Source: Pseudomonas mohnii (GTDB lineage: Bacteria; Pseudomonadota; Gammaproteobacteria; Pseudomonadales; Pseudomonadaceae). From it: DNA of 64,000 nucleotides. The DNA lies in NCBI RefSeq assembly GCF_900105115.1, contig NZ_FNRV01000001.1, positions 186,001-250,000 of the forward strand, given 5' to 3'. Shown in pieces: positions 44,213 through 53,026 of this stretch. The notes beneath the pieces are model-generated. The model made no database searches and was not told the DNA's origin. It was given only the letters and a program-made list of their open reading frames with translations. Numbering within the stretch: position 1 is the stretch's first letter; the number at the start of each line of letters is the position of its first letter. Both the position numbers and the translations under genes were made by a program.

Positions 44213-45229
44213 TCAGTTCGGGTCCAGCAAGCCGCCGCTCCAGTTGCGCGATACCCGGCTCCCGGTGAACTTGGCCACGCCCATGCCCTGGGCAATCAAA
44301 CGATCGCGAAAGCGGGTGACCAGCCGCCCGGTTTGCTCGGCATACAGCACCACTTCCGATGATGGATCACCCGGCCGGCGCAGAATCCGTGCAAAGCGCT
44401 GTCCCTCTTCGACGCTATCGCCCAGCTCCTTTTCAAAGATCAACACCCCCGGCTGCGGCGCAATGATGGTTTCCATGTGGCCCATTTCTACCGCTTCGAC
44501 AGGCCAGTCAGGGGGTGTTCGTGCCTCATCGATCACCCCATAACCGCATAGCCACGTATACAGGCCCTCGGCATCCTGCTCGGCGAATCGATCGTTGACA
44601 TCGCCCTGCCCTCGCAGCTCCAGGGTCGCGGCCATGCGCTGGGCGGTCCTGCCTTCGCGCAGCCACGGGGCAATGATGGTTTCTTCGAACGAACCGTCGC
44701 CGCCCTCATCCCAGATGATCGCGACGTCCATTTTCATCGCCGCCGCCAACGCGCGACCACGGGGCCAGAAACGGCGATGAACGTAGACGTAGGGCAACGC
44801 TTCGTCGTCGGTGTGCAGGTCGAGCATCACATCGGCCGGCGCCGCCAGCTGCACCAGTTTTTTCTGCCATTGCTGGACGTTGGTCATCGACCGCTCCATC
44901 GCCGCCGACTGGTCGAATCCCCGGTTGAAGTTATGCCCGGTGGCGTCGTGGTAACGCCCCAGAATCCGCCCCTGGCGAAACTGCCCGATACCCAGCGGAT
45001 TGGCCTGCGGCACCACGGTCACGCTGCCCTTGAGCCGCCCCCCGGCCTCGGCGACCCGCAGGCGCTGCATCAACAGATGCAGGACCAGCATCCCGGCGAT
45101 TTCGTCGGCATGCACACCCGCCTGCACATGCACCTTCGGCCCGTGGCCATCGCCCTCGAAACGCCAGGCACCGACCTGCACCGGTTCGCCGTTGTTATTG
45201 CGAACGTTGAACGAAATATCCTGAACCAT
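44213..45229 (-). CDS. Succinylglutamate desuccinylase/aspartoacylase-family hydrolase
   Basis: A 338-residue zinc carboxypeptidase-like amidohydrolase. Zinc ligands are His and Glu in VHADEIAGMLVLHLL near residues 37-41 and a second His in MLDLHTDDEALPYVY. A C-terminal beta domain (IAPQPGVLIFEKELGDSVEEGQRFARI) resembles a biotinyl/lipoyl-type barrel often present in this subgroup. It removes an acyl group from an N-acylated amino acid or a related amide. The position beside an amino-acid importer suggests processing of imported acyl-amino compounds. Confidence 0.87.
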   Translation of the reverse strand: MVQDISFNVRNNNGEPVQVGAWRFEGDGHGPKVHVQAGVHADEIAGMLVLHLLMQRLRVAEAGGRLKGSVTVVPQANPLGIGQFRQGRILGRYHDATGHNFNRGFDQSAAMERSMTNVQQWQKKLVQLAAPADVMLDLHTDDEALPYVYVHRRFWPRGRALAAAMKMDVAIIWDEGGDGSFEETIIAPWLREGRTAQRMAATLELRGQGDVNDRFAEQDAEGLYTWLCGYGVIDEARTPPDWPVEAVEMGHMETIIAPQPGVLIFEKELGDSVEEGQRFARILRRPGDPSSEVVLYAEQTGRLVTRFRDRLIAQGMGVAKFTGSRVSRNWSGGLLDPN

Positions 45230-45290
45230 GCGCTTGCCCTCCCCTGATGAGCGTTAACAATCGAGGTATTGCCGCTGTCGAAGCTGGAGA

Positions 45291-45306
45291 TTGAACACAC
45301 GTTCAA
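45291..45306. promoter_or_regulatory. TTGAAC-ACAC-GTTCAA operator between AstE-like and tetR genes
   Basis: A perfect 6+4+6 inverted repeat in the divergent promoter region, 41 bases before the TetR start and 62 before the AstE-like start. A near-copy lies upstream of the fusion gene at 51312-51327 (14 of 16 bases the same), which points to the TetR protein here as common regulator. Confidence 0.7.
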
Positions 45307-45346
45307 CTAAGCTCGCCAGCGTGGAACCACTGCCAAGGAATCCCCT

Positions 45347-45982
45347 GTGACCACCACCGTCCCGAAAAACCGCCGCGCCGAGCCTGACGAGCGTCGCGAA
45401 CTACTGGTCGCCGCCACCCTGCGCTGCCTGGGCCGCGACGGTCATGCCGGGATTTCCGTGCGGCGCATCGCCACCGAGGCCGGGGTTTCCGTCGGTTTGC
45501 TCAATCATCATTTCGGCAGCATCGATGCACTGATTGCCGACACCTATCAGAAACTGGCGAGCGAACTCACCACGGCACTGCTCCAGGAAATCGAGCAGGC
45601 CGGCACACCCGCGCAAAAAATGGATGCGTTTCTCGTCGGCTCGTTTTCACCCAGGGTCATGGACCCGAAACTGTTGGGCGTCTGGGTGGTGTTCTGGAGC
45701 CTGATCCGCCACTCCGAACACGTCAGCCAGTCCCACGTCAAAACCTACGGCGCCTACCTTGATCTGCTTTGCCAATTGCTCGACGGCATGGCCGACAGCG
45801 AAGGCTTCAGGATTCACGACACGCGCCTGGCCGCCATCGGCCTATCGGCGATGCTCGACGGACTCTGGCTCGAGTGGTGCCTCAACCCCGAGACCTTCAG
45901 CGCCGCCAACGGCCTCCATATCTGTCGTTGCTGGATAAAGGGGCTGCGTCACGGAGCATTCAGCACCGACGACGTCCTGTGA
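45347..45982 (+). CDS. TetR-family regulator, BetI-like
   Basis: A 211-residue regulator with helix-turn-helix ISVRRIATEAGVSVGLLNHHFGSIDALI at about residues 36-63 and a BetI-type C-terminal domain (PKLLGVWVVFWSLIRHSEHV, ending in LDGLWLEWCLNPETFS). BetI relatives often sense amino compounds. It is divergent from the AstE-like hydrolase and is presumed to control it, itself and the transporter genes through the TTGAAC repeats. Its last 141 bases overlap the DMT gene end on the other strand. Confidence 0.88.
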   Translation: MTTTVPKNRRAEPDERRELLVAATLRCLGRDGHAGISVRRIATEAGVSVGLLNHHFGSIDALIADTYQKLASELTTALLQEIEQAGTPAQKMDAFLVGSFSPRVMDPKLLGVWVVFWSLIRHSEHVSQSHVKTYGAYLDLLCQLLDGMADSEGFRIHDTRLAAIGLSAMLDGLWLEWCLNPETFSAANGLHICRCWIKGLRHGAFSTDDVL

Positions 45983-46846
45983 CGGATGCCGGCCGAAGAT
46001 CATCGCCAGGGTGCCGCTCACGGCGATCAACCCGGCACCGATCATCAACGACACATCCATCAGCGTGCCCCAGATCAGGCTCGACAGGGCAAACGCCCAG
46101 ATCAGCCCGGTGTACTCGAACGGCGCCAGCAAGGTCGCCGTGGCGCGGCGGAAACTGGCGAACAGCAGGAACTGACCGATACCACCCACCAGCCCTGCCC
46201 CGACCATCCCCAGCCAGGCCGGTGTCGGCGCCGGGGTATAGGTCCACGGCAGCGCCACGACCATGCACAGCACAAACACCACGTTGGTGATCAGCATTTG
46301 CTCCAGCACCGAGGTCTGGTCGTCCACCTGGCGCAACTGGATATAGGTGAAGGCCCAGCACATCGCTGCCAGCAGCGTCAGCACAACCGGCACCGGTTCG
46401 CTCATGTTGTCCGGGCGGCAAGCTATGATCACGCCGGCAAAACCGATGATCAGACTGAACCACTGCCAGGCACTGGCGCGCTCCTTGAGAATCACCGTTG
46501 CCAGCACCGTGACCATGATCGGCGCGGAAAAATACAGGGTGGTCATCTCCGCCAGGGTCAGGTCACGGGCTGCCGTGTAGTACAGCAGCCACGCCACGAT
46601 CGACAACAGGCCGCGCACCACCAGCAAGCGCCGGCTCGGCGAGTGCCAGGCCCGCAAGACCAGACGCATGCGTCCCACGGCCAACACCACGGCGGCCACC
46701 ACCAGGGCGCGCCAGAACAGAATGGTCACCACCGAGTAGTCAGCCACCAGCCACTTGATGGCCGCATCCTGCAACGTCAGGAACGCGTAGCCCAAGGTGC
46801 ACAGGCCAATGCCCTGCAGCGAACGGTCAACCCGTGGCGAACTCAT
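45842..46846 (-). CDS. DMT-superfamily (EamA) transporter
   Basis: A 334-residue membrane protein with ten helices in two EamA repeats (IGLCTLGYAFLTLQDAAIKWLVA; MLAFTYIQLR-type region; WGTLMDVSLMIGAGLIAVSGTLAMIFG). Members export amino acids or metabolites. The hydrophobic part ends about residue 285; the last 45 residues are soluble and lie antisense within the tetR gene, an unusual 141-base convergent overlap. One base overlaps the permease stop upstream, indicating the same operon. Confidence 0.85.
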   Translation of the reverse strand: MSSPRVDRSLQGIGLCTLGYAFLTLQDAAIKWLVADYSVVTILFWRALVVAAVVLAVGRMRLVLRAWHSPSRRLLVVRGLLSIVAWLLYYTAARDLTLAEMTTLYFSAPIMVTVLATVILKERASAWQWFSLIIGFAGVIIACRPDNMSEPVPVVLTLLAAMCWAFTYIQLRQVDDQTSVLEQMLITNVVFVLCMVVALPWTYTPAPTPAWLGMVGAGLVGGIGQFLLFASFRRATATLLAPFEYTGLIWAFALSSLIWGTLMDVSLMIGAGLIAVSGTLAMIFGRHPSQDVVGAECSVTQPLYPATTDMEAVGGAEGLGVEAPLEPESVEHRR

Positions 46847-47553
46847 CAGGCTGACCTGCGCACGGGCGTGCCGCGCCGCTCGGCAAAGGCAAACAGCGCC
46901 TCGATCAGGAACGTCAGGCAGACATACACGCCGGCCACCAGCAACAGCGGCTCATAGACTTGCAGGGTCTGCGCCCGAACCACGTTGGCCGCGCCCAGCA
47001 AGTCGATCACCGCAATGGTCGAGGCCAGCGCCGTGGACTTGAGCAGCATCACGGTTTCCCCGGCCAGGGTCGGCAACAGCAGGCGCAACGCCCGTGGCAA
47101 GCGCACCCGCAACAAGGACTGACGCGGGGTCATGCCAAACGCCGAAGCCGCTTCCATCTCACCCTTGGGCACTGCCAGCAAGCCACCACGAATGACTTCA
47201 CCGACGTAGGCGCCCACCGACACCACCAGGGCAAACACGATGTACCAGTAACCATCGCGCAGGTAGGGCCAGAGAAAACTGCCACGGATCAGCGGGAACT
47301 GCGCAAACAGACTGCCGAGGCCGTAATAGAAGATGTAGATCTGGATCAACAGCGGTGTGCCGCGCGTGACGCTGGTATAGAACAGGCTGACCTTGGCGAT
47401 CACCCTGTTTTTCGAGATCCGGGCCAGCGCCACCAACACCGCCAGCGCGTAACCGAACACGCTGGAAACCAGCAGGATGGTAATGGTTGTTTGCAGCCCT
47501 CGGCCCAACAGCGCCGCGTATTCAACTGTCCACGCTGGAATCATGTCATTCAC
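46846..47553 (-). CDS. Amino-acid ABC transporter permease (HisM type)
   Basis: A 235-residue inner-membrane permease of the polar-amino-acid (HAAT) family. The cytoplasmic EAA loop is VPKGEMEAASAFGMTPRQSLLRVRLPRAL, the site of contact with the ATPase. It pairs with the next permease as a heterodimer. It overlaps that gene by four bases (ATGA). Confidence 0.93.
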   Translation of the reverse strand: MNDMIPAWTVEYAALLGRGLQTTITILLVSSVFGYALAVLVALARISKNRVIAKVSLFYTSVTRGTPLLIQIYIFYYGLGSLFAQFPLIRGSFLWPYLRDGYWYIVFALVVSVGAYVGEVIRGGLLAVPKGEMEAASAFGMTPRQSLLRVRLPRALRLLLPTLAGETVMLLKSTALASTIAVIDLLGAANVVRAQTLQVYEPLLLVAGVYVCLTFLIEALFAFAERRGTPVRRSA

Positions 47554-48263
47554 TCAGCCAATGGCATCCAGCGACGAATGCGTCGCTCGAGCCGTCCCGA
47601 CAGGTAGTTGGACACCAGCGTCACCGCGTAATACAAGGCGGCGGCCGTGAGGTAGAACAACAGGTAGTGACGCGTCGAACCCGCGCCTTGTTTGGCGGTG
47701 TAGAGCAATTCGTTGGTGCCGACCACACTGATGAGCGCACTGTCCTTGATCAGGTTGATCCACAGGTTGGCCATCCCCGCCATCGCATACGGCGCCATGA
47801 TCGGCAGCGTCACGCGACGGAACAGTCCAAAGCCGTGCAGACCGAAAGCCTTCGCCGATTCGATCTGACCGTAGGGGATCGCCTGGATTGCCGCCCGGAA
47901 AATCTCCGAGGCGTAAGCCCCCTGCACGAGCCCCAGCACCAGGATCGCCGCCAGTGGACCGCTCAGGTTCACCGCGTCATAACCGAGCCGGGCCATCAGC
48001 GAATTGAGCAACATGGACCCGACGTAGTACAGGAGCAGAATCAGCAACAACTCCGGCACCGCCCGGAACAGCGTGGTATAGACCCGCGCCACGGCCGCAA
48101 TCGGCTTGGGCGCGCCCAGCTTGAGGCAGGCCACAACCAGGCCGATCGCCAGTCCGACCACAAAAGCCCCCGCCGAAATCTGCAGGGTCATCCAGAGTCC
48201 CTTGAGCAGCGCCCCGCCCCATCCTTGTTCGGTGAAATTGATCAAATCGAACATTGCTGGCAT
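47550..48263 (-). CDS. Amino-acid ABC transporter permease (HisQ type)
   Basis: A 237-residue permease, partner of the previous one, with about five helices and the EAA loop IPYGQIESAKAFGLHGFGLFRRVTLPIMA. Together with the binding protein at 48424 and the ATPase domain of the fusion protein it forms a complete polar-amino-acid importer. A REP pair separates it from the binding-protein gene, so expression of the membrane part may differ from that of the binding protein. Confidence 0.93.
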   Translation of the reverse strand: MPAMFDLINFTEQGWGGALLKGLWMTLQISAGAFVVGLAIGLVVACLKLGAPKPIAAVARVYTTLFRAVPELLLILLLYYVGSMLLNSLMARLGYDAVNLSGPLAAILVLGLVQGAYASEIFRAAIQAIPYGQIESAKAFGLHGFGLFRRVTLPIMAPYAMAGMANLWINLIKDSALISVVGTNELLYTAKQGAGSTRHYLLFYLTAAALYYAVTLVSNYLSGRLERRIRRWMPLAE

Positions 48264-48304
48264 TTCACTCTCCGGTTAGCAAACATCAACCAACTGACGT
48301 GATC

Positions 48305-48408
48305 CCTGTAGGAGCGAGCTTGCTCGCGAAAAACGTTAACGATGATGCGGCTTCTCTGACGAACCGCGTCGCTCTTGCGTTCATCGCGAGCAAGCTCGCT
48401 CCTACAGG
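48305..48408. repeat. REP pair (REPIN) between binding-protein and permease genes
   Basis: CCTGTAGGAGCGAGCTTGCT (continuing CGCGA) at 48305-48329 is mirrored by TCGCGAGCAAGCTCGCTCCT (continuing ACAGG) at 48384-48408. The two units are exact inverted copies with a 54-base spacer, the standard REPIN form. In mRNA the stem would sit after the binding-protein gene, a common way to keep its level above that of the permeases. Confidence 0.9.
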
Positions 48409-48423
48409 AGTTGGGTGTTGCCG

Positions 48424-49206
48424 TCAGAACGTCGGTTTCACACTGGTACCGAAGTAGCTTTGGGAGAGGTCGTCATAGTCCTTGCTCGCCAGCAGGGTCT
48501 TGATTGCCGTGTCGAGTTTGGCCTTCAGTTCGGTGTCGTCCTTGCGCAGGCCTGCGCCGACGCCCTTGCCGAAGATCGGGTCGTAAGGCACCGCGCCGAG
48601 GTAGGCCAGGTTGCTGGCGTCCGGGGTCTTGACGAAGGACGCCATCGCCGTGCCGTCGGCCATCATCAGGTCGATACGCCCGGCGATCAGGTCGGCGTTG
48701 GCCGAGTCCTGGGTGTCGTAATACTTCACATCGGCGATTTTTTCGTAGTAGGTCTTCAGGTAGCTGGCGCTGACGGTCGAGTTCTGTACGCCGATGGTCT
48801 TGCCCTTGAGGTCATCCGGGTATTGGGTCACGGAAGTGCCCTTCGGCCCGACCAGTGCGACAACCGAGTCGTAATAGGCCTTGCTGAAGGCGATCTGTTT
48901 TTCCCGCTCCTCGGTCACCGACATCGAAGAGAAAATCACGTCGATCTTCTTCGCCAGCAGCGACGGAATGATCCCGTCCCACGCCACTTCCTTGATCTCG
49001 CATTGCGCTTTCATTTCGCTGCACAGCTTGTGGATCAGGTCGACTTCAAAGCCCTTCCACTCGCCGTTGGCCTGTTTCTCGGTGTACGGCGGATAGGGTT
49101 CGGCGGCGACCGCGAACCTGATGGGCTGCGCTTGGGCCGCACTCATGCCCGCGAGCAATACGCAGGCCGCGCCGGTCAACCAGTGTGCAAAACGTCGATT
49201 TCCCAT
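48424..49206 (-). CDS. Amino-acid ABC transporter substrate-binding protein
   Basis: A 260-residue periplasmic binding protein with a signal peptide (LTGAACVLLAGMSAAQA). The HAAT-family fold is shown by PIRFAVAAEPYPPYTEK, GFEVDLIHKLCSEM, WDGIIPSLLAKKIDVIFSSMSVTEER (ligand site) and YFGTSVKPTF at the end. The Glu/Ser-rich ligand region resembles lysine/arginine/ornithine- or histidine-binding proteins. A basic amino acid or a derivative such as an opine is likely, but not proven. Confidence 0.92.
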   Translation of the reverse strand: MGNRRFAHWLTGAACVLLAGMSAAQAQPIRFAVAAEPYPPYTEKQANGEWKGFEVDLIHKLCSEMKAQCEIKEVAWDGIIPSLLAKKIDVIFSSMSVTEEREKQIAFSKAYYDSVVALVGPKGTSVTQYPDDLKGKTIGVQNSTVSASYLKTYYEKIADVKYYDTQDSANADLIAGRIDLMMADGTAMASFVKTPDASNLAYLGAVPYDPIFGKGVGAGLRKDDTELKAKLDTAIKTLLASKDYDDLSQSYFGTSVKPTF

Positions 49207-49230
49207 GATGTATTCCCGTCTTTTTATGTG

Positions 49231-51234
49231 TTAGCGAGTTTGATGAGCGTTGACGAATTGTCGGCAGCGCTCGCTGCGTGGGTGTACGAACACTTCGTCC
49301 GGCGAACCGGTTTCCTCGATCAGCCCTTGATGCAAAAAGGCAACTTTGGAAGAGACATCGCGTGCAAAGGCCATTTCATGAGTCACCAGGATCATGGTCC
49401 GGCCTTCTTCGGCGAGAGAGCGGATCACCCGCAGCACTTCCCCGACCAGTTCCGGGTCGAGTGCCGAGGTGGGTTCATCGAACAGCATGACCTTGGGCCG
49501 CATGGCCAGGGCCCGGGCGATGGCCACCCGTTGTTGCTGTCCCCCGGAAAGAAACGCCGGGTACTCGTTGCGCTTGGCCGCCAGCCCCACGCGTTCGAGC
49601 AAGGCTTCGGCCCGTTCAGTGGCCTCGGCTTTGCTCTCGCGCAGGACCTGGGTCGGCGCTTCGATCAGGTTTTCCAGCACCGTGCGATGGGGCCAGAGGT
49701 TGAAGTTCTGGAACACCATGCCCAGGCTGGACCTGATGCGCACAAGCTGTTTGGCATCGGACACCAAGGGCGCGCCAGGCCGCGTGTGGTTCAGGTGAAT
49801 GCTTTCGCCGTCCACCAGAATCCGCCCCTGATCCGGCACTTCGAGCATGTTGATGCAGCGCAGCAAGGTGCTTTTTCCCGAGCCGCTGGCCCCGATCAGG
49901 GAGATCACCTCGCCCTCGCGGGCCGTCAGGGATACGCCCTTGAGCACCTCGATAGTGCCGAAGCGTTTGTGCAGCTGTTCGACCTGGATCATGGTCCGGC
50001 CCGCGACCGGTTCGACCACCGCCGAAGGGGGCTCGCAGCTGATGTTCGGCCGGGGCGCTTCACCGTTGAGCACCAGGACAAAATCTCGAATCCGCTGGCA
50101 GGCTTGCGCCAGGCGCTCTTCACCGAGGGTGAACGACAGCCGCACAAAACCTTGCGCCGGTTCGCCAAAGGCCGCGGCATCCAGCACCGATACCCGCGCC
50201 TCGCGCAGCAGGCGCCAGGCAAACTCCAGCGACGTCAGGCCGGTGGCGCGCACATCCAGCAATACGAACATGCCGGCGTCGGGTTTGAGCACGTCGATCC
50301 CCGGGCAATCCGATAAACCCGCTACCACCAGATCGCGTCGACGGCGATAAATGTCGCGCATGCCGTGGGTCACTTCGTCGTGGGCCTGTACGGCCTTGAG
50401 CGCAGCTTCCATGACGAACCCCGGCAAGCCGTAGAGCATGCTCAACACCAGGGTTTCGGCATGCGCCACCAGCGTGGGGGCGGCGACGATCCAGCCGATG
50501 CGCCAGCCAGTCATGGCATGGGACTTCGACAGACTGCCGATCACCACGCAACGCTCGGCCATGCCCGGCAAGGCGGCCAGGCTCAGGTGTTCGTGTTCGA
50601 ACGTCAGGCTCTCATAGACCTCATCCACCACCACCCACAGGTCATGGGCGATGGCGAGGTCGGCGATGGCTTGCAACTCTTCGCGGTTGAGCACCACGCC
50701 GGTGGGATTGTTCGGATTGGAAAAGAAAATCGCCCGGGTGCGCGGGGTAATGGCCTTGGCCAGCACCGCCGCGTCGAGGCGGAAGTCGTCGCTCGCCGCA
50801 CAGGGGACCCGCACCAGCGTGGCGCCGGAGGCCTTGAGGGTGGCTTCGTAAGTCACGTACATCGGATCGAGGGCAATCACCTCGTCGCCGGCACTGAGCA
50901 GGCACATCGACGCAACGAACAGCGCATTTTGCGCACCGGCCACGGTAATCACGTTTGACGCTTGCAGCTCACGGTCGAACAGCTTGCCATAACGTGCGGC
51001 CACGGCTTCGCGCAACGCCTGGCGACCGGCAATTTCGGTGTAGTGGGTATCACCTTCGCGCAGCGCCTGGATGGCGGCGTCAGTGATGAAATCAGGGGTG
51101 GGGAAATCCGGGTCGCCGACACTGAGGATGATCACATCCTCGCCGCAACGCCGTGCTTCAAACGCCGCATTGTGAATATCCCAGGCCGCAACACCTTGAC
51201 CTGAGATCCGCTCAACAAAGGGTGAAAACCGCAT
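49231..51234 (-). CDS. Fusion: class I aminotransferase + amino-acid ABC ATPase
   Basis: One 667-residue frame. Residues 1-390 are a fold-type I PLP aminotransferase with SNPNNPTG near 171, DEVYESLTF near 202 and the PLP lysine in [12 protein letters not shown] near 233. Residues 416-667 are a HisP/GlnQ-type ABC ATPase starting [19 protein letters not shown], with Walker [10 protein letters not shown], signature LSGGQQQR and Walker [16 protein letters not shown] 25-residue linker ([22 protein letters not shown]) joins them. The internal ATG at residue 416 could also make a free ATPase. It heads the transport operon. The aminotransferase resembles arginine-pyruvate transaminase (AruH)-like enzymes; the substrate is inferred. 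Confidence 0.92.
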   Translation of the reverse strand: MRFSPFVERISGQGVAAWDIHNAAFEARRCGEDVIILSVGDPDFPTPDFITDAAIQALREGDTHYTEIAGRQALREAVAARYGKLFDRELQASNVITVAGAQNALFVASMCLLSAGDEVIALDPMYVTYEATLKASGATLVRVPCAASDDFRLDAAVLAKAITPRTRAIFFSNPNNPTGVVLNREELQAIADLAIAHDLWVVVDEVYESLTFEHEHLSLAALPGMAERCVVIGSLSKSHAMTGWRIGWIVAAPTLVAHAETLVLSMLYGLPGFVMEAALKAVQAHDEVTHGMRDIYRRRRDLVVAGLSDCPGIDVLKPDAGMFVLLDVRATGLTSLEFAWRLLREARVSVLDAAAFGEPAQGFVRLSFTLGEERLAQACQRIRDFVLVLNGEAPRPNISCEPPSAVVEPVAGRTMIQVEQLHKRFGTIEVLKGVSLTAREGEVISLIGASGSGKSTLLRCINMLEVPDQGRILVDGESIHLNHTRPGAPLVSDAKQLVRIRSSLGMVFQNFNLWPHRTVLENLIEAPTQVLRESKAEATERAEALLERVGLAAKRNEYPAFLSGGQQQRVAIARALAMRPKVMLFDEPTSALDPELVGEVLRVIRSLAEEGRTMILVTHEMAFARDVSSKVAFLHQGLIEETGSPDEVFVHPRSERCRQFVNAHQTR

Positions 51235-51311
51235 GCCAGTGCCTCATTCGAAATGAAGAAACGCAAGCCCGCAACCAGCCGGGAGAGAAGGTCGAACGAA
51301 CATAGCCCAAG

Positions 51312-51327
51312 CTGAACACTCGTTCAA
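51312..51327. promoter_or_regulatory. CTGAAC-ACTC-GTTCAA operator upstream of the fusion gene
   Basis: This inverted repeat (TGAAC-ACTC-GTTCA core) lies about 80 bases upstream of the fusion gene ATG. It differs from the repeat at 45291-45306 at two of 16 positions. The TetR regulator of that locus is the likely ligand. The gap 51235-51472 also holds the promoter of the divergent efflux operon. Confidence 0.65.
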
Positions 51328-51472
51328 TAGAATACTGATCAAGGTTCGCGTTCAGCGTAAACAGGTCGTTTTTGCGACAGTCGCGGCGTTTTTGCGTACA
51401 GGCCAACCTGAAGAGGCAGAAGGCGGCCGGGCGACTATGCTCCTGTGAAGTTCCCCGGTCGGAAAACAGCCC

Positions 51473-53026
51473 ATGCAATCAGGTGCTTCCCTGCTGACGC
51501 GACCGGCCTGGCTATTGCTCTGTGGCCTGCTTGCCCTCGGCGGTTGCGTACGGCTGGGGCCGGACTTTCAGCCGCCTGGCGAAGCCTGGGTCGATCACTG
51601 GAACACGCCGGCGATCGAGCACGCCAGCCAACGCACCCTGTACCCGGACATCCGCCAGTGGTGGCAAGTCTTTGCCGACCCGGTGCTCGACCAGTTGATC
51701 GCCGCAGCGGATGCGCACAATTCCAGCCTGAAGATCGCCGGCCTGCGGGTCATGGAAGCTCGCGTGCAGCTAGGTATCGCCCAGAGCGGACGCTACCCGC
51801 AATTGCAACAGGTCGCCGCCGACAGTGTGTACGTCGACCGTCATCAATCCGGGGGCAGCAACCCGGTCGACAGCCAGTTCTGGCAGCACAGCGCCGGGTT
51901 CGATATCGGTTGGGAACTGGATTTCTGGGGCCGTTTCAGCCGGGCCATCGAGTCTTCCGACGCCAGCTACTTCGCCGCCGAGGCCAACTATGAAGACGGC
52001 CTGGTGCTGCTGCGGGCACAAGTGGCGGACACCTACTTTGTCCTGCGCACCACCGAAGCGCGCCTGCGCGTGGCCAGGGAAAACGCGAAACAACAGCAAC
52101 GCAACTACGAGATCACCGAAAGACTGTTCAAAAGCGGCCAGACCGCCGAACTCGACCTGCAACAGGCCAAGACCCAATACCTCGGCACCTTGAGCACCAT
52201 TCCTGGCCTGGAAGACCAGTTATCGCGCACCCGCAATGCCTTGACCGTGCTGATCGGACAGCCACCCGGCGCGCTGCCACGGGTGGTGGAAAGCACCGGT
52301 TTGATCCCGTTGGTGGACCGCGCCGTGTTGCAGGACGTACCGGCCAATCTGCTGTTGCGCCGCCCCGATGTGCGCGCCGCCGAACTGAATGTCGCCGCGC
52401 AGTCCGCGCTGATTGGCGTGGCCGAAACCGACTTCTACCCGTCGCTGACGTTGCTGGGCAGCATCGTCTGGTCGACCGATACCTTGAGCGGTACGTCGCG
52501 CAGTTTTGATCTGGTGGGCGGGCCCAGCCTGCGCTGGAACGTGTTCGACCATGGCCGTATCAGCAACAACGTGCGGGTCCAGGATGCGCGCTTGCAGCAA
52601 TTGATCGAGGCCTACCGTGACAAGGTGCGCCAGGCGGCTCGCGAAGCGGATGATGCCGCCAACGGCTTGACCCATGCTTTGCAGCGCGAACGCATCCTGC
52701 GCGAGGCCGAAGGCGCGGCCAAACGCTCGCTGGACCTGGCCGTCATCCTGTACCGCGAAGGCTATTCGGATTTCCAGCGGGTGCTGGATGCCCAGCGTGC
52801 GCTGCTCGAACTGCAGGACAGCTACCTGCTCAGTCGAGGCGACGCGGTGAGTAATGTGATTGCCCTGTACAAGGCCCTGGGCGGCGGCTGGTACAGCGCC
52901 CAGCCCAGGGTCGACGCCGCCACGCGCCAACAAATGGAACAACGCACCGACTGGGGCGACCTGCTGAACGAGCCCCCGGCCGCGCAGCCCGCCTCCCCCC
53001 TTGCCCAACCAGGTAATCAACCATGA
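51473..53026 (+). CDS. Outer-membrane efflux lipoprotein, NodT/OprM family
   Basis: A 517-residue TolC-like outer-membrane channel with a lipoprotein signal (LLLCGLLALGGCVRLGPDFQPP, Cys about residue 25). It has two outer-membrane-efflux repeats with long helices, including VQLGIAQSGRYPQLQQVAADS near 101 and LFKSGQTAELDLQQAKTQYL near 216. It forms the exit duct of the efflux system encoded by the next two genes, with a four-base overlap to the adaptor gene. Confidence 0.93.
   Translation: MQSGASLLTRPAWLLLCGLLALGGCVRLGPDFQPPGEAWVDHWNTPAIEHASQRTLYPDIRQWWQVFADPVLDQLIAAADAHNSSLKIAGLRVMEARVQLGIAQSGRYPQLQQVAADSVYVDRHQSGGSNPVDSQFWQHSAGFDIGWELDFWGRFSRAIESSDASYFAAEANYEDGLVLLRAQVADTYFVLRTTEARLRVARENAKQQQRNYEITERLFKSGQTAELDLQQAKTQYLGTLSTIPGLEDQLSRTRNALTVLIGQPPGALPRVVESTGLIPLVDRAVLQDVPANLLLRRPDVRAAELNVAAQSALIGVAETDFYPSLTLLGSIVWSTDTLSGTSRSFDLVGGPSLRWNVFDHGRISNNVRVQDARLQQLIEAYRDKVRQAAREADDAANGLTHALQRERILREAEGAAKRSLDLAVILYREGYSDFQRVLDAQRALLELQDSYLLSRGDAVSNVIALYKALGGGWYSAQPRVDAATRQQMEQRTDWGDLLNEPPAAQPASPLAQPGNQP

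Noticed and set aside
48415..50316. 633-codon plus-strand frame
   Set aside because: Antisense to the binding-protein and fusion genes, no family motifs, shadow composition.
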